A stretch of DNA of 64,000 nt from Pedobacter frigidisoli (GCF_004331675.1 NZ_SJSN01000005.1:124001-188000); one strand, 5' to 3'; positions 42,061-52,952 are shown, counted from the first letter of the stretch. Notes: generated from the sequence alone by a model not told the origin. Made by a program: numbers and translations.

Positions 42061-43387
42061 TTACTTCGCTAATGGTAACTTCTCCAAACCAAGCATCGCG
42101 ATAAGTTCCAAAATAGCTTTTAACATCAGGTTTTGTGGCATTTGATTTTTGCTGAGCACTAATATCTGCCCAAACCTTTGTCACCATTTCGTTAGCCTGT
42201 TTTTCGTTTGCAAGCCTATTATCGTTGTAAGTTTTTATCCTATTCTGACCTTTAATGCCAAGATAACCATCTTTGATTGAATTTGTAATGGCGCTAAATG
42301 CAGCACCAGATTGTTGATTGGTTAACACGATAATACCCAATTTAAGATCGGGAAGAATGGTAACCTGCGTTACAATGCCAGATAACCCACCGGTATGCGT
42401 TGCCTGGAAATTACCATTAACATTACTCAAGAACCAGCCTAATCCATAACTACTAAAACTTGCAGGATTTCCACCAGTAATAATAGTTTGGGGTGTCCAA
42501 AGTTCTCTAGCAACAGCAGGAGTAAATAATTTCTTATCCATGCTATCACCGTATTTTCCACCGTTCATCATTGCCATTACCCATTTACTCATATCGGTAA
42601 CGTTAGAATAAATACCGCCTGCAGCATTTGCAATTTCCCCAAAACTTAATCCTACCGGAAGCAATTTCCCCTCGTAAGGCGCATGACCATCGATTACATT
42701 CGATTTATCTTTTAGGCGATACCAAGAGGCGGCAGTTTTTGTCATCCCCAAAGGTTTAATGATTCTGCTTTCTATAAAATCTTCATATGTAATTCCCGAT
42801 ACTCTGGCCACCACATCTCCCGCAACAATATACATTAGATTGTCGTAATCATATTTAGTTCTAAAAGATGAAACGGGTTTTAGATAGCGAAGATTGTGAA
42901 TCAACTGTTTTTTGTCAACCGTTGAAGAATCTGGCCAAATCATTAAATCGCCAGCACCCAAACCCAAGCCACTGCGGTGCGTTAGCAAATCGCGAATGGT
43001 AAATTCACTGGTAACGTAAGCATCGTACATCTTAAATTCTGGAATAACATCGGTTACTTTTGTATCCCAAGTGATTTTCTTTTCATCAACCAGCATACCC
43101 AAGGCAGCTGCAGTAAGAGCCTTGGTATTTGATGCCACACCAAAGAGTGTATTTTCATCAACCTTTTGATTCGTTTTTATGGAGCGAACCCCATAACCTT
43201 TCAAATGGATTATCTTACCATCTTTTATGACCGAAACCGCAATTCCTGGAACATTAAAAGTGGTTAAGGTTTTTTCTACAACACTATCAATCTGTTTTGA
43301 GGTAAGCACTTGTGCCTGCAGATTAACGCCGCAAAACATGAATAAAATGGCTGTTATTTTAAATTTTAAAGAAGAAAGGAATTGCAT
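42053..43387 (-). CDS. Serine hydrolase (beta-lactamase/CubicO family), 3' end frameshifted
   Basis: The product has 444 residues; the intact protein would have about 520. Signal peptide to NLQAQ. Penicillin-binding-type motifs: SxxK in GVASNTKALTAAAL, YxN as YDYDN at about 170, and HTGG in QATHTGGLSGIV. The C-terminal YFGTYRDAWFGEVTISEVNG is the start of a DUF3471 domain whose rest is in the other frame. The family are periplasmic esterases/peptidases of unknown substrate. The catalytic domain is whole, so activity may survive. Confidence 0.9.
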   Translation of the reverse strand: MQFLSSLKFKITAILFMFCGVNLQAQVLTSKQIDSVVEKTLTTFNVPGIAVSVIKDGKIIHLKGYGVRSIKTNQKVDENTLFGVASNTKALTAAALGMLVDEKKITWDTKVTDVIPEFKMYDAYVTSEFTIRDLLTHRSGLGLGAGDLMIWPDSSTVDKKQLIHNLRYLKPVSSFRTKYDYDNLMYIVAGDVVARVSGITYEDFIESRIIKPLGMTKTAASWYRLKDKSNVIDGHAPYEGKLLPVGLSFGEIANAAGGIYSNVTDMSKWVMAMMNGGKYGDSMDKKLFTPAVARELWTPQTIITGGNPASFSSYGLGWFLSNVNGNFQATHTGGLSGIVTQVTILPDLKLGIIVLTNQQSGAAFSAITNSIKDGYLGIKGQNRIKTYNDNRLANEKQANEMVTKVWADISAQQKSNATKPDVKSYFGTYRDAWFGEVTISEVNG

Positions 43388-43445
43388 TTTGATGGGTTTA
43401 AATAATCGTTTAAAGATAATAAATCTTTTATGCGTTAGTAAATCC

Positions 43446-44387
43446 TTATTTGCCCTTTTCGAGTTGGTAATCTTTATGAACGATTAGGAAACTTGCTCGT
43501 TCTTCCTTTTTGAAAGGATAATCCCAATTGCCTTGATAAGTGATTTTAGTTGGCAATTTATCATCACCGAAATAACCCATTTCAATATTCATCTGGACAT
43601 CAAAATCAAAAAGCATATTGCCATATTTCATATCGACATATCGCCCGAGAATATTAAAATTCCGCTTATCGAAAATGGTAATCAGTTCCTTAATCATTAA
43701 TCCATCTTTAGTCCAGCTGCTTAAATCTGGTTTCATAGAAACCTTAAAACGGTAGACCGGAATAGAATCCAAATAGGTTCCGCTGGTAAAACCATAATCA
43801 TAATACTGGCGCATATTTGCCGAGAAAATTTCGGTCTTGCTACCAATAAAAGGCACCTTAACTGGCCTGCCTGGATTGAAGATCAAGGTTTTCAATTTAT
43901 CCTTATAACTTTCGTTTGTTCCACCTTTACCATCGCTAGCTGGCGCATTTGGGATAAAGTCGGTGTTATAAGCATTCATAAAGATATAATCGAACATCTC
44001 GATGGTGTAAAGCTGGTACTTACCGTTTTTCTTGTAAAGCTTACCACTTTCCTCTTTTACAAGATACTCCATTTTATACTGTCCGCTATTGTTATGTTTG
44101 ATCTTGCGGTAGATTTTGCCCTCAACCTTATTCTTTTTATCGTAGCTAAAAATCCTATTTTCAGCTACAAAACTATATCGTTTCATATCCCTAAAAGACT
44201 GATAAAATGAAGTATCATTTACCACTTTATTGATAAAAGTTTCGATGTTTAACTTTTCGGCCTTAATGTTTACGGTAGAATCTAAAGTAATGGTTTTAAT
44301 GGTATCGGGATTGAAACGTGGAATCTCTTGTGCGAAACCATTGTAAAAAAACGATGTGATGATTATAAGTAAGAATATTTTCTTCAT
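43446..44387 (-). CDS. Exported protein of unknown function
   Basis: The product has 313 residues. Signal peptide ends YNGFAQ (mature Gln). The body is rich in alternating charged and aromatic strands (YSFVAENRIFSYDKKNKVEG, NFNILGRYVDMKYGNMLF) in a LolA-like or outer-membrane-associated pattern, but I recognise no named family. The frame is open to 44441; the ATG at 44387 (MKKIFLLIIIT) is chosen since the signal peptide starts there. Confidence 0.65.
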   Translation of the reverse strand: MKKIFLLIIITSFFYNGFAQEIPRFNPDTIKTITLDSTVNIKAEKLNIETFINKVVNDTSFYQSFRDMKRYSFVAENRIFSYDKKNKVEGKIYRKIKHNNSGQYKMEYLVKEESGKLYKKNGKYQLYTIEMFDYIFMNAYNTDFIPNAPASDGKGGTNESYKDKLKTLIFNPGRPVKVPFIGSKTEIFSANMRQYYDYGFTSGTYLDSIPVYRFKVSMKPDLSSWTKDGLMIKELITIFDKRNFNILGRYVDMKYGNMLFDFDVQMNIEMGYFGDDKLPTKITYQGNWDYPFKKEERASFLIVHKDYQLEKGK

Positions 44388-44466
44388 GTTTGGTTGTGGT
44401 GGCAAAAACAATGCCCTTTTAGATATGCATGGAAATTCCATTATCCATCTTACATTGTCCGTTTTT

Positions 44467-45651
44467 CTAATTGCCCAATTGCTTTAAGGCAATGAAAGCC
44501 ATTAAGCCAGTAGATATTTTAAGCGCATCTTCATCAACATCAAATCTTGGCGTGTGGACTGAATATTGAGTATCTTTCGCTGCATTTCCAGTTCCTAAAC
44601 GGTAAAAACAGGCATCTGTTACTTGTGAGTAGAAAGAAAAATCTTCGGCAGCCATCCAAATATCTAAATCCACTACATTTTCTTTACCCAAAAATTCTTC
44701 AGCAAAACTTCTTGCATTTGCAGTTAGTTTCTCTTCATTAATTAAAAATGGATAGCCCCTGTGAATATCAAAATCGCAACTTCCACCCATGCTCTCGGCC
44801 ATGCCTTCTGCCATTTTCTTCATGCGAACATGCGCTTCAGCTCTCCAATCTTCATCCAAAGTTCTAAAAGTACCTTCGATTTTAACTTCATTTGGAATGA
44901 TATTGGTTGCTCCATTGGCGGTTACCTTGCCGAAAGATAAAACGGAAGGTAAACGTGGGTCTGCATTTCGGGAAACAATTTGTTGTAGGGCAACGATGAT
45001 GTGCGAGGCAATTAAAACCGGATCGATATTTTGATGAGGCTGTGCACCATGCCCACCTTTTCCGGTAACTGTCACATATAATTCGTCGGTAGAGGCCATA
45101 TAAATGCCAGAGCGAAAGCCAACTTTACCCGTTTCAATTAACGGCATCACATGCTGACCAACAATATAATCGGGCTTCGGATTTTCCAAAACACCCTCTT
45201 TAATCATAATACTAGCGCCCCCAGGAAGCAGTTCCTCAGCAGGTTGAAAAATCAATTTAATGGTTCCACCGAAATCATCTTTCAATTGATTTAAGATATA
45301 AGCTGTACCTAAAAGTGATGACGTATGCACATCATGTCCGCAGGCATGCATTACACCATGGTTTTTTGAGGCATAAGGTTTATCATTCGCCTCGTGAATT
45401 GGTAATGCATCCATATCGCCACGTAAGGCAATTACCTTATCTGATGGCAGATTTCCCTTAATTAAACCTACAACACCCGTATTTGCACAACTGGTAAACT
45501 CAATTCCCCACTTCTTTAATTTATCTTTAATAAATAATGAGGTTTCAAATTCTTTATACGATAATTCTGGATTGGCATGAATATGTTGACGATAGCCTAC
45601 GACATCGTTGAAGATGTTGGCGGCTAATTCCTGTATTTTATCTTTGATCAT
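44467..45651 (-). CDS. M20 family metallo-amidohydrolase
   Basis: The product has 394 residues, like hippurate/N-acyl-amino-acid hydrolases. Metal-site region MHACGHDVHTSSLLGTAYIL, then the Glu pair in QPAEELLPGG, and VGQHVMP for the third ligand. A dimerisation domain lies in the middle (VTANGATNIIPNEVKIEGTF). No signal peptide: cytosolic. It overlaps the SPOR gene upstream by 14 bp, implying coupling. Specific substrate cannot be told. Confidence 0.92.
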   Translation of the reverse strand: MIKDKIQELAANIFNDVVGYRQHIHANPELSYKEFETSLFIKDKLKKWGIEFTSCANTGVVGLIKGNLPSDKVIALRGDMDALPIHEANDKPYASKNHGVMHACGHDVHTSSLLGTAYILNQLKDDFGGTIKLIFQPAEELLPGGASIMIKEGVLENPKPDYIVGQHVMPLIETGKVGFRSGIYMASTDELYVTVTGKGGHGAQPHQNIDPVLIASHIIVALQQIVSRNADPRLPSVLSFGKVTANGATNIIPNEVKIEGTFRTLDEDWRAEAHVRMKKMAEGMAESMGGSCDFDIHRGYPFLINEEKLTANARSFAEEFLGKENVVDLDIWMAAEDFSFYSQVTDACFYRLGTGNAAKDTQYSVHTPRFDVDEDALKISTGLMAFIALKQLGN

Positions 45652-46078
45652 CAGTTGTTGTATCTAAACTTGGTGCATTAATTTTTTCCCTAAAAATAAA
45701 TAATGTTGGGAAAGTTGATCTGATTTCGCTCATTAAACGTTGAGCTTCTAATCGTGTTCTAAAATCGCCGACCCGAACATAATAGTTTGGCTCTTTATAA
45801 ATGAGATAGGTATTAAATCTTGGATAAAGGCTTTTAAAGCGAGCTTGTTGGCTAAAAACTTCCCGTCTATCTGACCCATAAAAAATCTGGACACGATAAC
45901 CGTAGGCAGAAACAATTGGCTTACCAATCTTTACCTCGCCAGGTGTTTTATAAACTTGCGAACGCTTGGCAATCAAACTGTCTATTAATGGATCTTTTAT
46001 AACGGTTACTTCGCCCCTTTGAGCAAAAGACGTAGTAAAAAGGAATAAACAAAATATAAAAGTTAGTGTTATTTTCAT
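45638..46078 (-). CDS. SPOR-domain exported protein
   Basis: The product has 146 residues. Signal peptide ends TTSFAQ (mature Gln). Residues about 60-130 form a SPOR domain (YGYRVQIFYGSDRREVFSQQ, then YVRVGDFRTRLEAQRL). SPOR domains bind denuded peptidoglycan at division sites. It overlaps the M20 gene by 14 bp. Confidence 0.87.
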   Translation of the reverse strand: MKITLTFIFCLFLFTTSFAQRGEVTVIKDPLIDSLIAKRSQVYKTPGEVKIGKPIVSAYGYRVQIFYGSDRREVFSQQARFKSLYPRFNTYLIYKEPNYYVRVGDFRTRLEAQRLMSEIRSTFPTLFIFREKINAPSLDTTTDDQR

Positions 46079-46185
46079 GTGTAATTAAACCCTGACTATT
46101 CGAAAATTGTTTAGAAAACAAAAAAGCCAAACTTCGTGCAAAATTCGGCATTCTTTATGGGTTGTGCAAATGGTAGTTTACACTG

Positions 46186-46479
46186 TTAAATTATTAATTT
46201 ATCTGGATTTTGATTGGTAGGCCAAATGGCATGAATGATAATCCGAAAATCTTCGCTCTCATAAAAAATTATATAATCTAATACAATTAATCCTCGAATA
46301 TTTGCTTTTGAGGATTGAATGCCCAGGTGAGGGTTCTTTATTAGGAGCCTAATGTCCTTATTGAATCTTTTATAAAGTATTGCAGAATACTTTTTATTGC
46401 CATTTCTTTGAGCATAAAATTCAAGTATAGCGTAGAGTTTAATTCTCGCTTTGTGAGACCAAATTATTTTTTTAGCCAT
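46186..46479 (-). CDS. ParE/RelE-type toxin
   Basis: The product has 97 residues of the RelE/ParE fold: IIWSHKARIKLYAILEFYAQ, LIKNPHLGIQSSK and RIIIHAIWPTNQNPDKL. ParE members poison gyrase and RelE members cut mRNA; which applies is not clear. It overlaps its antitoxin by 16 bp. Confidence 0.85.
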   Translation of the reverse strand: MAKKIIWSHKARIKLYAILEFYAQRNGNKKYSAILYKRFNKDIRLLIKNPHLGIQSSKANIRGLIVLDYIIFYESEDFRIIIHAIWPTNQNPDKLII

Positions 46480-46691
46480 TCGTTTACTTCATCATCAAGT
46501 GCAGATTGTTCTACAAATAAGCCATTTTTAACTTGTTCTTGGGATGAAATAATCTCTTGTTTCTGTTCGGGAGACAGATTTAAGATTTTGCTTTGTGAGT
46601 TTGTGCCGATAATGGTAACGCCAAATTCTTTTAGAATTTGTTTTACAATTGAACTTTTATCATCAGGTATGTTAATCGTTAAAGTTTCCAT
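46464..46691 (-). CDS. Cognate antitoxin of the ParE/RelE-type toxin
   Basis: The product has 75 residues. An N-terminal short strand METLTINIPDDK, then an acidic helical tail (ALDDEVNEWLKK), is like Bacteroidota antitoxins of ParE pairs that lack a classic ribbon-helix-helix motif. The pairing rests mainly on gene order and a 16-bp overlap with the toxin. Confidence 0.8.
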   Translation of the reverse strand: METLTINIPDDKSSIVKQILKEFGVTIIGTNSQSKILNLSPEQKQEIISSQEQVKNGLFVEQSALDDEVNEWLKK

Positions 46692-46783
46692 CTATCTAAA
46701 TTACAAAATAAAATTTGCAATTCTTTAGGCAATTAGATTGAATTATACCAATTCATTGTTACTTTAATTTTATTAAAGCAATC

Positions 46784-46812
46784 AAAAAGGCCACATCATT
46801 TGATGTGGCCTA
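46784..46812 (-). terminator. Terminator of secA
   Basis: On the minus strand AGGCCACATCA and TGATGTGGCCT form an 11-bp stem with a 2-nt loop plus TTTTT, 26 bp after the secA stop. Confidence 0.85.
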
Positions 46813-46837
46813 GCTATAATATTATCGCAAATTGCTA

Positions 46838-49800
46838 TTAAAAGTTTGCTCCGTGACAGTTTTTGAATTTCTTACCACTTCCACAAGGGCAAGGTTCATT
46901 ACGACCAACAGTTGCTTCCTTGCGAATTGGCTGTTGAGGAATCGCCTCTCTTGTATCTCCAAACTCAACACCTGGCTGCTCGGCACCAAACTCTTGTTTA
47001 GTGGTTTGCAACTTAGGCTGTTTTACAGGAGCTGGTGCTTCTCTAACATCCTCAGCTTCTTGCTGAACTGGAATTCCACCTTTATACAAGAAACTCACTA
47101 CTTCCTTATTCACCGCATTAAGCATGTTTTTGAATAAGTTGAAAGCTTCCATTTTGTAAATTACCAATGGATCTTTTTGCTCGTAAACTGCATTTTGAAC
47201 TGATTGTTTTAAATCATCCATTTCACGTAAATGCTCTTTCCAGCTATCGTCAATTAAGGCAAGTACAATTGTTTTTTCGAACGAACGAACAACCTCTTTT
47301 CCTTTGTGATCAATAGCTTTTTTCAAATCAACTGCAACTTGAATTCCACGAATACCATCGGTAAATGGCACAACAATCTGCTCAATATGCTGACCGCGTT
47401 CTTCGTAAACCTGCGTTAAGACTGGTAACGATTGCTGAATAATTGCCTCTGATTTACGAGCATAAAATGCTTCAGCTTCTTCGAATAATCTTTCTGTTAA
47501 GGTTGGAATATTTGTAGAAGAGAATTCCTTTTCAGTGATGGCAGTATCAACCGAGAAGTTTTTAATTACTTCTAGTTTGAAACCATCGTAATTTGCCTCT
47601 TCCTTATATTCTGTTACGATATCTTCGGCAACATCGAATACCATATTGTTCATATCTACATCTAAACGCTCTCCAAATAAGGCGTTTTTACGTTTAGCAT
47701 AAATAACCGTACGTTGCGAGTTCATCACGTCATCGTACTCCAATAAACGTTTACGAATACCAAAGTTGTTTTCCTCAACTTTCTTTTGGGCACGTTCGAT
47801 GGATTTGGTAATCATCGAGTGTTGAATTACTTCTCCATCCTCAATTCCCATACGCACCATAATGCTGGAGATTCTCTCCGAACCGAACAAACGCATTAAG
47901 TTATCTTCCAATGAAACGAAGAACTGAGAAGAACCCGGATCACCTTGACGACCAGCACGACCACGTAACTGTCTATCAACACGACGAGATTCGTGACGTT
48001 CCGTACCAACGATTGCTAAACCACCAGAGTCTTTTACGCCAGCGCCCAATTTAATATCCGTACCACGACCAGCCATGTTGGTTGCAATGGTAACCTGACC
48101 AGCCTGACCAGCTTCGGCAACAATATCTGCCTCTTTCTGGTGCATTTTCGCGTTTAACACATTGTGCTTAATTCCACGAAGTTTAAGCATACGGCTCAAT
48201 AATTCCGAAATCTCAACTGAAGTTGTACCTACTAATACTGGTCTTCCTGCCTCTGTTAATTTTACAATCTCATCAGCTACAGCATTGTATTTTTCACGAA
48301 CTGTACGGTAAACATAATCCTGTTGATCTGATCTTGAGATATTTCTATTGGTTGGGATTTCAACAACATCTAGTTTATAAATCGACCAGAACTCACCTGC
48401 TTCTGTAGTTGCAGTACCCGTCATACCGCAAAGTTTGTGGTACATACGGAAATAATTTTGCAAGGTTACTGTAGCATAAGTTTGAGTTGCATCTTCAACT
48501 TTTACGTTTTCCTTGGCCTCAATTGCTTGGTGTAATCCGTCAGAGTAACGGCGGCCATCCATAATACGACCCGTTTGCTCATCAACAATTTTAATCTTTC
48601 CCTCATCGATGATGTATTCCACATCAATTTCGAATAAAGTATAAGCTTTTAATAATTGGTTAACCGAGTGAATACGTTCCGCTTTAACAGAATAATCACG
48701 CATTAAGGCATCTTTCTGAACAACTTTCTCTTCCAAAGGCAAATCAGATTTCTCTAGATCTGCAACCTCAGTACCTACATCTGGTAAAACGAAAAAGTTT
48801 TGATCCTCACCCGATTGGGTAATCAATTCAATACCTTTTTCAGTTAGCTCAACCTGATTATTTTTCTCATCAATGTAAAAGAACAATTCAGAATCTACCT
48901 TAGGCATGTTCTTAGATTGATCTGCCATGTAATGATTTTCAGTTTTTAGCAACAAACCACGAACACCGCTTTCACTTAAGAATTTAATTAATGCCTTATT
49001 TTTTGGCAAACCACGGTAAGCACGTAATAAAGCTAAACCACCCTCACCTTCTTCAGTTCCACTGTTTCCAGCATTGATTAATTTTTTAGCTTCGTTTAAA
49101 GCTGAAGACACATAAGCTTTTTGCGCATTTACCAAACGTTCGATACGTGGTTTCAACTCATAAAATTCATGCTCATCGCCACGAGGAATTGGACCAGAAA
49201 TAATTAACGGTGTACGGGCATCATCAATCAAAACTGAATCGACCTCATCTACCATTGCAAAATGTTGCTTGCGCTGCACCAATTGGTCTGGCGTTTGCGA
49301 CATATTGTCACGCAGGTAATCAAACCCGAACTCATTATTGGTTCCGTAAGTAATATCCGATGCGTAAGCTTTTCTCCTTTCTTCTGAATTTGGTTCGTGT
49401 TTATCAATACAATCAACACTTAAACCATGGAACTCGAACAATGGTCCGTTCCATTCACTATCACGACGAGCAAGGTAATCATTCACCGTTACGATGTGAA
49501 CGCCTTGTCCGGCAAGTGCATTTAAATATGCAGGAAGCGTACTTACCAAAGTTTTACCCTCTCCAGTAGCCATCTCGGCAATTTTACCGCTGTGTAACAC
49601 GATACCACCAATCAACTGCACGTCGTAATGAACCATGTTCCACGCTACCTCAGTTCCGGCAGCATCCCATTTATTAGCCCAATGCGCTTTATCGCCAACA
49701 ATTTTCACATTGTTTTTACGAGCTGCGTAATCTCTATCAAATTGTGTAGCTGTAACTTCTAAAAAATCGTTTTCACTTAAACGACGAGAAGTTTCCTTTA

Positions 49801-50140
49801 CTACAGCAAAAGCCTCAGGAAGAATTTCCAAAAGCACTTTTTCTAATTCTGCATCTCGGTCTTTGCCTAAAGCATCAACCTGATCGTACAAGGCAGTTTT
49901 TTGGTGAAGATCTAAATCTTCTCCATCGGCATCTGCTTTTAAGCCCGCAATTTTTGCATCGATATCACTTAAGAAAGCAGAAATTCTTTCCTTAAATTCT
50001 ATGGTTTTTCCACGCAAATCATCGTTGCTAAGCACTGAAAGTTTATTGTATTGTTCGTTAATTTGAACAACTAATGGCTGAATAGCCTTTATATCTCTAT
50101 CTGATTTACTTCCGAAAACCTTCGCTAAAAATCCTAACAT
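46838..50140 (-). CDS. secA: Preprotein translocase ATPase SecA
   Basis: The product has 1100 residues, long for SecA but usual for Bacteroidota, which have insertions in the first ATPase domain (here about residues 325-450). SecA drives unfolded proteins through SecYEG using ATP. Walker A is in [18 protein letters not shown]-like in [15 protein letters not shown], and the second motor domain in [13 protein letters not shown] and [15 protein letters not shown] Pro/Gln-rich linker leads to the SEC-C zinc knuckle [18 protein letters not shown] strong terminator follows. Confidence 0.98.
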   Translation of the reverse strand: MLGFLAKVFGSKSDRDIKAIQPLVVQINEQYNKLSVLSNDDLRGKTIEFKERISAFLSDIDAKIAGLKADADGEDLDLHQKTALYDQVDALGKDRDAELEKVLLEILPEAFAVVKETSRRLSENDFLEVTATQFDRDYAARKNNVKIVGDKAHWANKWDAAGTEVAWNMVHYDVQLIGGIVLHSGKIAEMATGEGKTLVSTLPAYLNALAGQGVHIVTVNDYLARRDSEWNGPLFEFHGLSVDCIDKHEPNSEERRKAYASDITYGTNNEFGFDYLRDNMSQTPDQLVQRKQHFAMVDEVDSVLIDDARTPLIISGPIPRGDEHEFYELKPRIERLVNAQKAYVSSALNEAKKLINAGNSGTEEGEGGLALLRAYRGLPKNKALIKFLSESGVRGLLLKTENHYMADQSKNMPKVDSELFFYIDEKNNQVELTEKGIELITQSGEDQNFFVLPDVGTEVADLEKSDLPLEEKVVQKDALMRDYSVKAERIHSVNQLLKAYTLFEIDVEYIIDEGKIKIVDEQTGRIMDGRRYSDGLHQAIEAKENVKVEDATQTYATVTLQNYFRMYHKLCGMTGTATTEAGEFWSIYKLDVVEIPTNRNISRSDQQDYVYRTVREKYNAVADEIVKLTEAGRPVLVGTTSVEISELLSRMLKLRGIKHNVLNAKMHQKEADIVAEAGQAGQVTIATNMAGRGTDIKLGAGVKDSGGLAIVGTERHESRRVDRQLRGRAGRQGDPGSSQFFVSLEDNLMRLFGSERISSIMVRMGIEDGEVIQHSMITKSIERAQKKVEENNFGIRKRLLEYDDVMNSQRTVIYAKRKNALFGERLDVDMNNMVFDVAEDIVTEYKEEANYDGFKLEVIKNFSVDTAITEKEFSSTNIPTLTERLFEEAEAFYARKSEAIIQQSLPVLTQVYEERGQHIEQIVVPFTDGIRGIQVAVDLKKAIDHKGKEVVRSFEKTIVLALIDDSWKEHLREMDDLKQSVQNAVYEQKDPLVIYKMEAFNLFKNMLNAVNKEVVSFLYKGGIPVQQEAEDVREAPAPVKQPKLQTTKQEFGAEQPGVEFGDTREAIPQQPIRKEATVGRNEPCPCGSGKKFKNCHGANF

Positions 50141-50280
50141 TATTATATATTAAATCGTAAATTTTATTAAAAATTGATGTGATACAACAACTGAGCCATG
50201 GCTTTTTGCAAGTCATTTTGGCTGTTGCTGGTATAAATGAGGCTCAAAAACCTTATATAAGATTTGATAAGAAAAGAAAA

Positions 50281-50580
50281 CTAAGGACTGTTATTCTTTG
50301 GATTTTTACGAATGGTTAAATCGGCAATTACCTGATTAACACTGATATATTTCGCAACCCTTAATGGATTTTGGGTTCCTATTAAAGCTAGACTGGTGTA
50401 AGATAATAAATAGGGATTGTGTTGTTCGTTGAGCTGAACAGAACTTCTATCCGTTACATTAGCACCAATTTTATGCTCATTACAATATTCATTTAATATT
50501 CTAAGCCCTTCAACACGTTCGGCTTTTGCCAAATGTGTTAAGCTAAAAAATACAAGAGATATGGTAACTAGGTGTTTCAT
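50281..50580 (-). CDS. Small exported protein of unknown function
   Basis: The product has 99 residues with a signal peptide (ISLVFFSLTHLAKAE), and no motif that I recognise. It lies alone, 141 bp ahead of secA. A TAGCTTTG -7-like box lies 11 bp before its start. Whether it is translated cannot be told from the sequence, but the signal peptide favours a real gene. Confidence 0.6.
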   Translation of the reverse strand: MKHLVTISLVFFSLTHLAKAERVEGLRILNEYCNEHKIGANVTDRSSVQLNEQHNPYLLSYTSLALIGTQNPLRVAKYISVNQVIADLTIRKNPKNNSP

Positions 50581-50590
50581 TAATTTGGGG

Positions 50591-50598
50591 CAAAGCTA
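50591..50598 (-). promoter_or_regulatory. Candidate -7 box ahead of the small exported protein
   Basis: On the minus strand TAGCTTTG fits TAnnTTTG. No TTG at the usual distance. Confidence 0.35.
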
Positions 50599-50742
50599 GT
50601 TTTAATCTTTTATAAAAAGAAATTAGATTGGCTCAAAAACTGTACCTCGATTTTTATATGAAATTTCTATCCTTTTATATTCATCCGATGACTGATCCTG
50701 CATTTAGCAATTCAGCAATCAAACAATCCAACAATATATCAA

Positions 50743-51693
50743 TTACTTAAAAACTACCTCTGTCGCACCATAACCAAATTTCTCTTTGCGAGCATCCATA
50801 TAGGTTTTTACATTTGGATTTTTGCTGATCAGCTTGTGGATTTTATCCCGCAAGGTTCCGTTTCCTGATCCGTGAATAAAAATCATTTTATCGAAATGAT
50901 GAACCACAGCAGCATCGATAGCGTTTTGAAAATGATTCAGTTGAATTTTAAGCATTTCATCGGGCTCTAGAAAATGATGATCGTCTCTTAACTTTTCGAT
51001 ATGCAGATCTACCTCTTTCGCAGGCGCATCTATCGTTTTCTTTTGATCCGCACCCTTAAAAAAGCTTTCCTTTAATTTTTGCACATCAATAATTGGAGCC
51101 TGCTCGTCGAGGCGAATTAACCATCCTTTTTGTTTTGAATTTGGCAACTCTTTCAGCTCGCCACTAAAATCCTTTGCACGGAATTTCTTGCGAATAACCA
51201 AGGGCGCTAATGGTTTAATATCAGCTGTGCTGAATAATAAAACCTGAAATAAAAACTCGGGCCAAATATCTAAATCGGCTAAAGATGCCGAGTAAACCAG
51301 CACTGAATTATATGAAGAGATAACGCCATGGTAAGCACCAGCATACTTTTCTTTTCGCTCCGTATTTAAGGCAACTAATAAAGCGCTTGGTGTTTGATTC
51401 TGCAAGTGAAAATGAACCACATTACCGGCTTTATTATCATTTGCAACCGCCAAATAAATACCATTTTCAATTTTACTTACGCTCGGAATATTAACCTGAA
51501 TGGGTTTAGGCGCATCAATTTCTTCAGCAGAAACACCATGACCATGCACAGAAGTTAGATTACTCACCGCAACAGGTATTTCGAAACCATCCTCATCGGT
51601 AACACCTAATGTTTGGCTATCGATAATCTTCGTTACATAACCCTCACGTTTTTCATCAACAAAACGAACAAAATCTCCTAGTTTGAATTTCAT
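50743..51693 (-). CDS. DUF2027 and Smr domain protein
   Basis: The product has 316 residues. Residues about 1-215 are DUF2027 (KFKLGDFVRFVDEKREGYVT and HFHLQNQTPSALLVALNT). Residues about 222-316 are an Smr domain (EVDLHIEKLRDDHHFLEPDE, IFIHGSGNGTLRDKIHKLI). Smr is a nuclease-like domain named after MutS2. It may act on DNA or ribosomal complexes. Its ATG lies just after the X2 element. Confidence 0.88.
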   Translation of the reverse strand: MKFKLGDFVRFVDEKREGYVTKIIDSQTLGVTDEDGFEIPVAVSNLTSVHGHGVSAEEIDAPKPIQVNIPSVSKIENGIYLAVANDNKAGNVVHFHLQNQTPSALLVALNTERKEKYAGAYHGVISSYNSVLVYSASLADLDIWPEFLFQVLLFSTADIKPLAPLVIRKKFRAKDFSGELKELPNSKQKGWLIRLDEQAPIIDVQKLKESFFKGADQKKTIDAPAKEVDLHIEKLRDDHHFLEPDEMLKIQLNHFQNAIDAAVVHHFDKMIFIHGSGNGTLRDKIHKLISKNPNVKTYMDARKEKFGYGATEVVFK

Positions 51694-51868
51694 ATCCCCT
51701 AAATCCCCTAAGGGGACTTCTCCTTTCTAAAGTTTTAACCCCCAAACCCCCTAAAGGGGGCTTTTGACTTTCTATAGCTTTAGCACAACGCCAAAACATT
51801 TATTTTTGTTTATTGCACTCTTGCCTAACCTTCCTGTTATTCAGCTCCCCCTTTAGGGGGCTGGGGGG
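51694..51868 (-). repeat. Intercistronic inverted-repeat element, copy X2
   Basis: On the minus strand it begins at the rsgA stop (CCCCCCAGCCCCCTAAAGGG) and ends with two tandem units, TAGAAAGTCAAAAGCCCCC and TAGAAAGGAGAAGTCCCC, the latter running to TTTAGGGGAT directly before the smr ATG. The interior GTGCAATAAACAAAAATAA matches X3. Confidence 0.8.
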
Positions 51869-52789
51869 TTAATGCCTTGTATCGTTCCCATGAAAAATAC
51901 TTAGGTAGCTTTCATATCTCGAAACGGCTATATTGCCCTCATTTACAGCTTCGATTACTGCACAGCCAGGCTCGTTAACATGGCGACAATTGTTAAAGCG
52001 GCAATCGTGCGAAGTTTTAAATATCTCTCTGAAAAAATGACCTAACTCTTCTTTTTCGATATCGATAACGCCTAATTCCCTAATGCCAGGTGTATCTACA
52101 ATGAAACCACCTTGAGGCAATTCGAACATTTCTGCGAAAGTTGTGGTATGCTGTCCTTTATCGCTCCATTCTGAAACTTCACCTGTGCGCAAATCTCTGT
52201 CAGGCAATAAAGCATTGATTAAACTCGATTTCCCAACTCCTGAGTGACCTGAAATCAGTGTAATTTTATCCGTAATTAGCTCTTGAATTAGCGGAATATT
52301 GATGCCTTTCAAAGCCGAAACTTCGTAGCATGGATAACCAATGGCTTGGTAAATTTCCTTAAAATCTTGCAGAATTTCCAAACCCTCTTTGCTAAACAAA
52401 TCGAGTTTATTAAAAACCAAAACCGCAGGCACATCATAAGCTTCGGCAGTTACTAAAAACCTGTCTATAAAACCTAACGATGTTCTTGGCGAAGCCAAAG
52501 TAACTACCAAAATAGCCATATCTAAATTAGCAGCTAAAATTTGAGCTTGCTTACTTAAGTTAATCGACTTGCGGATAATGTAGTTTTTTCGTGGCAGCAT
52601 TTCGTTAATCAAACCCTGGTTACTATCTCTCTCCAAGTCAAATTTCACACGGTCGCCAACCGCGATGGGGTTAGTGGTTTTAATCCCTTTGATTCTGAAT
52701 TTGCCCACAATACGGCAGTTGTAGCGTTCGCCGTTATCGGCCAAAACGTTGTACCAACTTCCCGTAGATTTAATAACTAAGCCCTGCAT
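51869..52789 (-). CDS. rsgA: Ribosome small-subunit GTPase RsgA
   Basis: The product has 306 residues. RsgA is a circularly permuted GTPase that matures the 30S subunit. An OB fold comes first, the G4 motif NKLDLF precedes the P-loop GHSGVGKSSLINALL, and G3 is DTPGIREL. The C-terminal zinc finger is CRFNNCRHVNEPGCAV. The stop abuts the X2 element with no spacer. Confidence 0.95.
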   Translation of the reverse strand: MQGLVIKSTGSWYNVLADNGERYNCRIVGKFRIKGIKTTNPIAVGDRVKFDLERDSNQGLINEMLPRKNYIIRKSINLSKQAQILAANLDMAILVVTLASPRTSLGFIDRFLVTAEAYDVPAVLVFNKLDLFSKEGLEILQDFKEIYQAIGYPCYEVSALKGINIPLIQELITDKITLISGHSGVGKSSLINALLPDRDLRTGEVSEWSDKGQHTTTFAEMFELPQGGFIVDTPGIRELGVIDIEKEELGHFFREIFKTSHDCRFNNCRHVNEPGCAVIEAVNEGNIAVSRYESYLSIFHGNDTRH

Positions 52790-52892
52790 ATTTGCATCAA
52801 AGGTAAGAAAAGGATGGAAGATGTAGGAGGTAAAAATGGAAGATGATTTTTAAGGATTTGGAAAGCAAAACCTGTACTTCATTTTAATGTTT

Positions 52893-52952
52893 GCCCTGCT
52901 GTACGCTTTATCCCGAAGAAATATCGGGATGCTCGCTGCCATCAGGTTTAGA
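52893..52952 (-). repeat. Dispersed hairpin repeat, short form (copy E)
   Basis: Minus strand: AAACCTGATGGCAGCGAGCA, then ATCCCGAT/TCGGGAT, then AAAGCGTACAGCAGGGC. Same form as 20094-20166. The gap 52790-53111 otherwise holds the next repeat and no gene. Confidence 0.65.
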
